Part shown: piece after piece, positions 59,901-64,000 of the stretch
How the letters are laid out: each line of letters starts with the position of its first letter
Position numbering within the stretch: position 1 is the first letter of the stretch
NCBI GenBank assembly: GCA_964247055.1
Contig: OZ176052.1
Span: 2,294,001 to 2,358,000, forward strand
Reading direction: 5' to 3'
Source: Paragordius varius
Taxonomy: Eukaryota; Nematomorpha
DNA: 64,000 nucleotides
Position numbers and translations under genes: made by a program
Notes under the pieces: model-generated
Seen by the model: the letters and a program-made list of their open reading frames with translations, nothing else
What the model was told of the DNA's origin: nothing
The model's database searches: none

Positions 59901-62900
59901 CTTTGAAACGAAACTTACATTTTTTCGTGCGGTAGAAAAACAAATATACAGTTTAGAATCTCTTTTTTTATCAAATAGTAAGGACTTAAATTGTATCCGG
60001 ACTTGTAAAGGCTTTAACACTCGCCTGCCTGCCCAGGGCTGACAGTGATAATGGAAAAAATCCTTAGTTTCGTGGTTTGAACTCTAACACGCAGTGTAAG
60101 AATCCGTCCGGCACTCTACCTATGGAATTTTGAAAACAAAATTAAAACTAATATTGTTTGAAATTACTTATGTATGACTTGTATATAATTTGGGAAGTAT
60201 AAAATCAAATGTGTAACACTAATTTACGTATTTTTAACTTACACAATCCAAAAGGATAGGTTAAATGGTGTAAAAAAGATTATTTTTATATGAACAATTA
60301 TTATTCTATTATTTTTTTGTATTTAACCTTGATATGAGCCCTACTACATTTATCAAATAAAAATAATTACCAAGATTAGTATATCATTTTTAATTTGATA
60401 ATTTAAACTCTGATAAATTTTACGTCTTTTGTTTTATAATCATATTTTTATTTAGATTATTGATTTGATCGAAAAAATTAAAAATGTAAGCACCACATTT
60501 AACAATACCCCTATTGCATTTGAATCTGTGTGGGATTATGCAAAGTATATTTTTTTAAATTATTTTTTCACACTTAAATTTTTTTTAAATTAAAATTTAC
60601 AAATATGTTTTCATTGAAAAAATTAAGTTATATTAAATTTTGAATTTATTATCACGTTTTAGAAAGGATTTAAATGAAACGCAATCTGAGTTACCACCCT
60701 CATCCCTATACAGTTTTCTTAAGGTTGATCGAACGATACCATCCATTTATATTGGCGATCACAAGGCGGAATATCATAATAGGTTATTTATCGTTTATAT
60801 ACTTTGTGTTGTTTATACAGTAAAAATGAATTTTTAAGACAAAATATTATTAGAAAAGACAAATATTGTACATTTTGCGATCCTTTTTTCCAAATCCTTT
60901 TGAATTACGATTCTGAAATATTGAAATAAAGTGTGAGTTATCAATTTTCACCATATAACTTAAAACGATTACATTTAAGGTTTAAAATATATGGGTTTTT
61001 TTTTATAAAATATATTAATTTGGAACTTTTTATGTGTTCTTTTTTAATTTTTGTTTAACAATGGAAATGTATCATTACAAATATAAATATTAGAAATTTA
61101 AAACAATGTAAAAAAAATTAATTTTTATATTGACAGTTGCACTTTTTTGTGTTTATTCAAGTTATTTCGCCTAAATAAATTATTACACCTGTATGATGCC
61201 AAAATATGTTGGAAAATTTGAAATTTCCATTTAAAAAAGAAATTTTACTCGCTATTAATTACAAAATAATTCAATATAATATACTAAAATTCAATTCATT
61301 TTTTTGTGGTTTATTTAGATTTTATCACAGTCCTCTGGATGATTACAATTATTTGGTTAGTAATTATCACAAAAAAAACAGCAATGCTAAAAAGTATTCA
61401 CCCAGAGATCGTAAAAAGAACGAAGATAAAATTGCTCAAAATTTGCAACAAATATCCACTGTGATATCTAAAGTTGTAGCAAAAATGCTTGTGGAAAATG
61501 ACGATGGAGATAATCTATCTAAGATTGATATGATTGAAGCTAAAACCTCTACTGTATATCATATTTTATATCATAATTTTAATTACAATTTTAATTTAAT
61601 TTTTAAATCACGAAAGTTATATTTTTTGATTATTTTTATTTTTAATTGGTAAATTCAACAATAATCAATTTATTTATGTGTATTACCGAGTAAACTTTAT
61701 CAAAAAATTGAAAATAAATTAAAAATAGAATCAAAACATATATATATTCGTGAAATGTAATTTATGAAATTTTTAACGTCGTTTATTTTTATTCAATGCC
61801 TGATTAGATTTCCGCGCTAATGGAATGCTACTTACGGAATAGCTCATGTTCATTTTGGTCCAATTTTAGAGCCTATGTTAAAATAAGTAAGTAACCAAAT
61901 ATTTAGATATATTGCTATATATTTTATCATTCATTTTATAAATATAATTTTATAAAAACTATGTAGTTATTGTTTAATTTTAATAAAAAAAATAGAGATA
62001 ATTTATGGATTCATTTTTTAATAACATTATAATCCTAATCATTATACTTTTGAACATAAAAAAATGCTTTATTTTATTATTATTATAAAGGGTAGGACTC
62101 CGGATTTGGAGTTTTCGTACCACTAAGTAATTCATAATATTTATACTTTGTGGTAATCTGAGGTGATTTTTTACCTAACACATGCCCTTGTGTATAATTA
62201 ATGATTTTACAATAGGACTTAAAAAAATTCTTTATATTAATCATAATTACTAATTAGAGATGTTTTTCAAATTCTTGACTAGTGTTGAATAATTGAAGCA
62301 AATAAACAATTTATGTATAAATAAAATCCTTTGATTTAGATATTATATTAATCCTTATCTATATATATATATAGGATCATCGGATGTATTACCGCGTTAT
62401 GTTAGTGTAGTAGATCACATTCAATTATATACCATTTTAACGCATTTGAGTTTAGCTTACCTAACGGCAAATTATTCTATTAATGATACTTCAAATGAAA
62501 CAAAATTGATTTCCAATGAAATCACAAATAAAGGTGAGAGGGATATGTTGACAAAAACGATGGATTTCGAAACGTGCAAAAGTTTGAATCAAAAAACTGA
62601 TGAGGTTGTCAATAATTTTGAGATTTTGAAGAAATCTTTACGTTTATAAAAATATGACGTGTTTTCGAATATTATATAATATATATATATTACAGTTCAA
62701 ATTTACTTTCGAACAATTCAAATTAACCCTAAATAATTTATGTTTTTTAAAGTTAAAAATACCTATATTATATAATATTTTAAAAAATGAATTTTTGTTT
62801 AAAATAAATATAACACTTAAAAAATAATAAACTATGCCACGTAAATATATTTTATATTAATGACGAATTATATTAGCTGCCCTAAAACACAATTAATTCT

Positions 62901-64000
62901 TAGGGTTTTGAATTGTTCGAGGGTGAATTTGAATTGTATATCTAATAATAAGTAAGAATGTTTTATAAAATTTTCTATAAATAGATAATTGTTTTTTATT
63001 CTACTAATATCTCTTCACCCAAAATAATAATATAATAAAATATGCATTGTATCATCTTTATATCACCTTTTTACGCTATTTTCTCCTCCCCAGGCTTGTT
63101 AAAATTTTTTATTCCTTTCTGACTTTGGTTTGTTGAATATTACTATGCAGAGATTTTTATAATTTTTTCTTGAATAGTACATTGTTAAGTTTGCTATTAA
63201 ACTATATTGTTTAAACAAAAATTTAGTTTTTTAGTGAAGAATGCAAATAATCCCGTAGATTTTTATTGTATGATATCAATTCTAATTAATATTTATTTTC
63301 ATTATGAGAGAATTTTTAATTATCAATATATACCATTTACAATTTATATTCGCCCTTGAACAATTCAAATTCGCCGTTAAACAATTCAAATTCACCCTAA
63401 AAACAAATTTAGTGTTTTCAGGCTATTATAACTCATCATTAAGTTTATTTTTTTTAGAATTATTTTAATTTTAAACAAAATTTTTATTAAAAATATAAAA
63501 AAATATAGTTTTTTTTAATTCTAAAAAAACACATAATTTATTTAGGGGGAATTTGAGTTGTTCAAGGGTGAATTTGAATTGTTTGAGGGGGGATTTTAAT
63601 TGTTCGATGATTATGAATTGTTCGAGTAGGAAATAAATTGTTCGAGTATTATTAAGTGAATTTGAATTGATTAAAGGTAAATTTGAATTATCAAGGGTGA
63701 ATTTGAAGTGTAAATGGTATGAATATATATATATATATATATATGCTAGGATAATTGCATTTATACTCTTTACTCATTTTAGATTTACAGTTATTATTGG
63801 ATACCAAATAAACCTGATGATGATTCGCAACATCCTAACAATCCACAAAATTTAGTTGGCCAGAATAACAAATTATCTCCAGCAAATGTAATTAATGGGA
63901 CCTGTTTTAAGTCTATGGTTCAATTTTCTCTGGCTAGATCCCCAGCCTTCCTTATACCAAACTATGATTTAAAACGCAATGAATTACACGTTTCAACATG
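56916..64000 (+). CDS. NCSTN: Nicastrin, gamma-secretase subunit (3' end outside window)
   Basis: Type I membrane glycoprotein that acts as substrate gatekeeper of gamma-secretase. Exons: 56916-57057, 57086-57468, 58006-58162, 58643-58749, 59126-59260, 59550-59873, 60456-60529, 60663-60782, 61319-61553, 61808-61886, 62375-62604, 63783 to the edge; all phases agree, about 734 residues seen. A signal peptide of about 19 residues ends SSTVYA. Then NGTHQFGC (GC...G start of the family), SLC-type pair SSCLNCRETPWNSYGKALFY, TCAIQIDFLMHAV, CLRRSQLDSL, NVWTLLRP, SIVAIVARMDS, LFNGESYDYIGSSS (the family DYIGS motif, about 318-329), WIHSDPVSR, ELPPSSLYSFL, YIGDHKAEYHNRFY, and a last exon with YSYYWIPNKPDDD, NGTCF and LARSPAFLIP, as in nicastrin just before its membrane helix. 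The helix and stop lie past the right edge. Exon 7 (60456-60529) and the 60529 donor are inferred from phase. The start is the first ATG before the signal peptide, 72 bp from the SMAD4 start. Confidence 0.95.
57058..57085 (+). other. 28-nt intron (nicastrin intron 1)
   Basis: GTATTT...ATTTAG, 28 nt. Removal joins HQFGCG to TKLDGNRGTLLY in frame; the two flanking reading frames differ, so an intron or frameshift is required here. Confidence 0.85.
59941..60124 (+). mobile_element. Family C tRNA-like SINE, copy 3
   Basis: Same blocks (GGACTTAAATTGTATCCGGA, AACACTCGCCTGCC, GTGGTTTGAACTC). It lies in nicastrin intron 6, same strand. Confidence 0.7.
62689..62940. mobile_element. Family A element (nicastrin intron 11)
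   Basis: Ends decayed (TACAGTTCAAATTTACTTTC; GAATTTGAATTGTATA); typical core. Confidence 0.65.
63329..63720. mobile_element. Family A element with expanded right units (nicastrin intron 11)
   Basis: Three left units; the right end is an expanded run of seven diverged units such as TTGTTCGAGTAGGAAATAAA, ending GTGTAAATGGTAT. Confidence 0.75.

Overview
This is nuclear DNA from an animal with a very AT-rich genome. The animal assignment rests on SMAD4 (a metazoan signalling protein), a kinesin-6/KIF20-type motor, an FCHO-type F-BAR/muHD endocytic protein and nicastrin, all split by spliceosomal GT-AG introns. I cannot name the species. Six introns of 22 to 45 nt, five of them 28 nt or less, are far below the usual animal minimum. 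They recall the tiny introns reported for dicyemid mesozoans, or the short 5' introns of flatworms, but other introns here are hundreds to thousands of bases long and full of repeats.

Layout, left to right. (1) 379-11718, minus: kinesin-6 gene; 16 exons seen, 3' end beyond the left edge. (2) 16064-17668, minus: a single-exon ORF for an unrecognised seven-helix membrane protein of 534 residues. (3) 23180-43082, minus: FCHO gene, 27 exons, about 1797 residues, with all exon phases closing. (4) 48373-56843, minus: SMAD4, 10 exons, about 653 residues. (5) 56916 to the right edge, plus: nicastrin, 12 exons seen, transmembrane end outside the window. SMAD4 and nicastrin are head to head, with 72 bp between start codons. 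The genes have no obvious shared pathway: mitosis, clathrin endocytosis, TGF-beta/BMP signalling and gamma-secretase.

Non-coding content is dominated by mobile elements. Family A (about 18 copies) is a palindromic element whose ends, TATACCATTTACAATTC..., carry a variable number of about 20-bp minisatellite units and are flanked by TA. A 1.76-kb giant hairpin with the same ends (37803-39566) carries a fragment of an IS630/Tc1-type DDE transposase in its loop, which suggests the source superfamily. Family B (about 0.5 kb, 5 copies) is bounded by GGGGTATNTRGATACCCC-type palindromes. Family C (3 copies) is a tRNA-like SINE. Family D (2 copies) is an inverted-repeat element holding a hammerhead ribozyme core on the minus strand. 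A 1.2-kb non-autonomous hAT-like element with a 9-bp direct flanking repeat lies at 45730-46939 and has a family B copy nested in it.

All gene models come from reading frames, splice motifs, phase agreement and recalled family sequences; no alignment or transcript was available.
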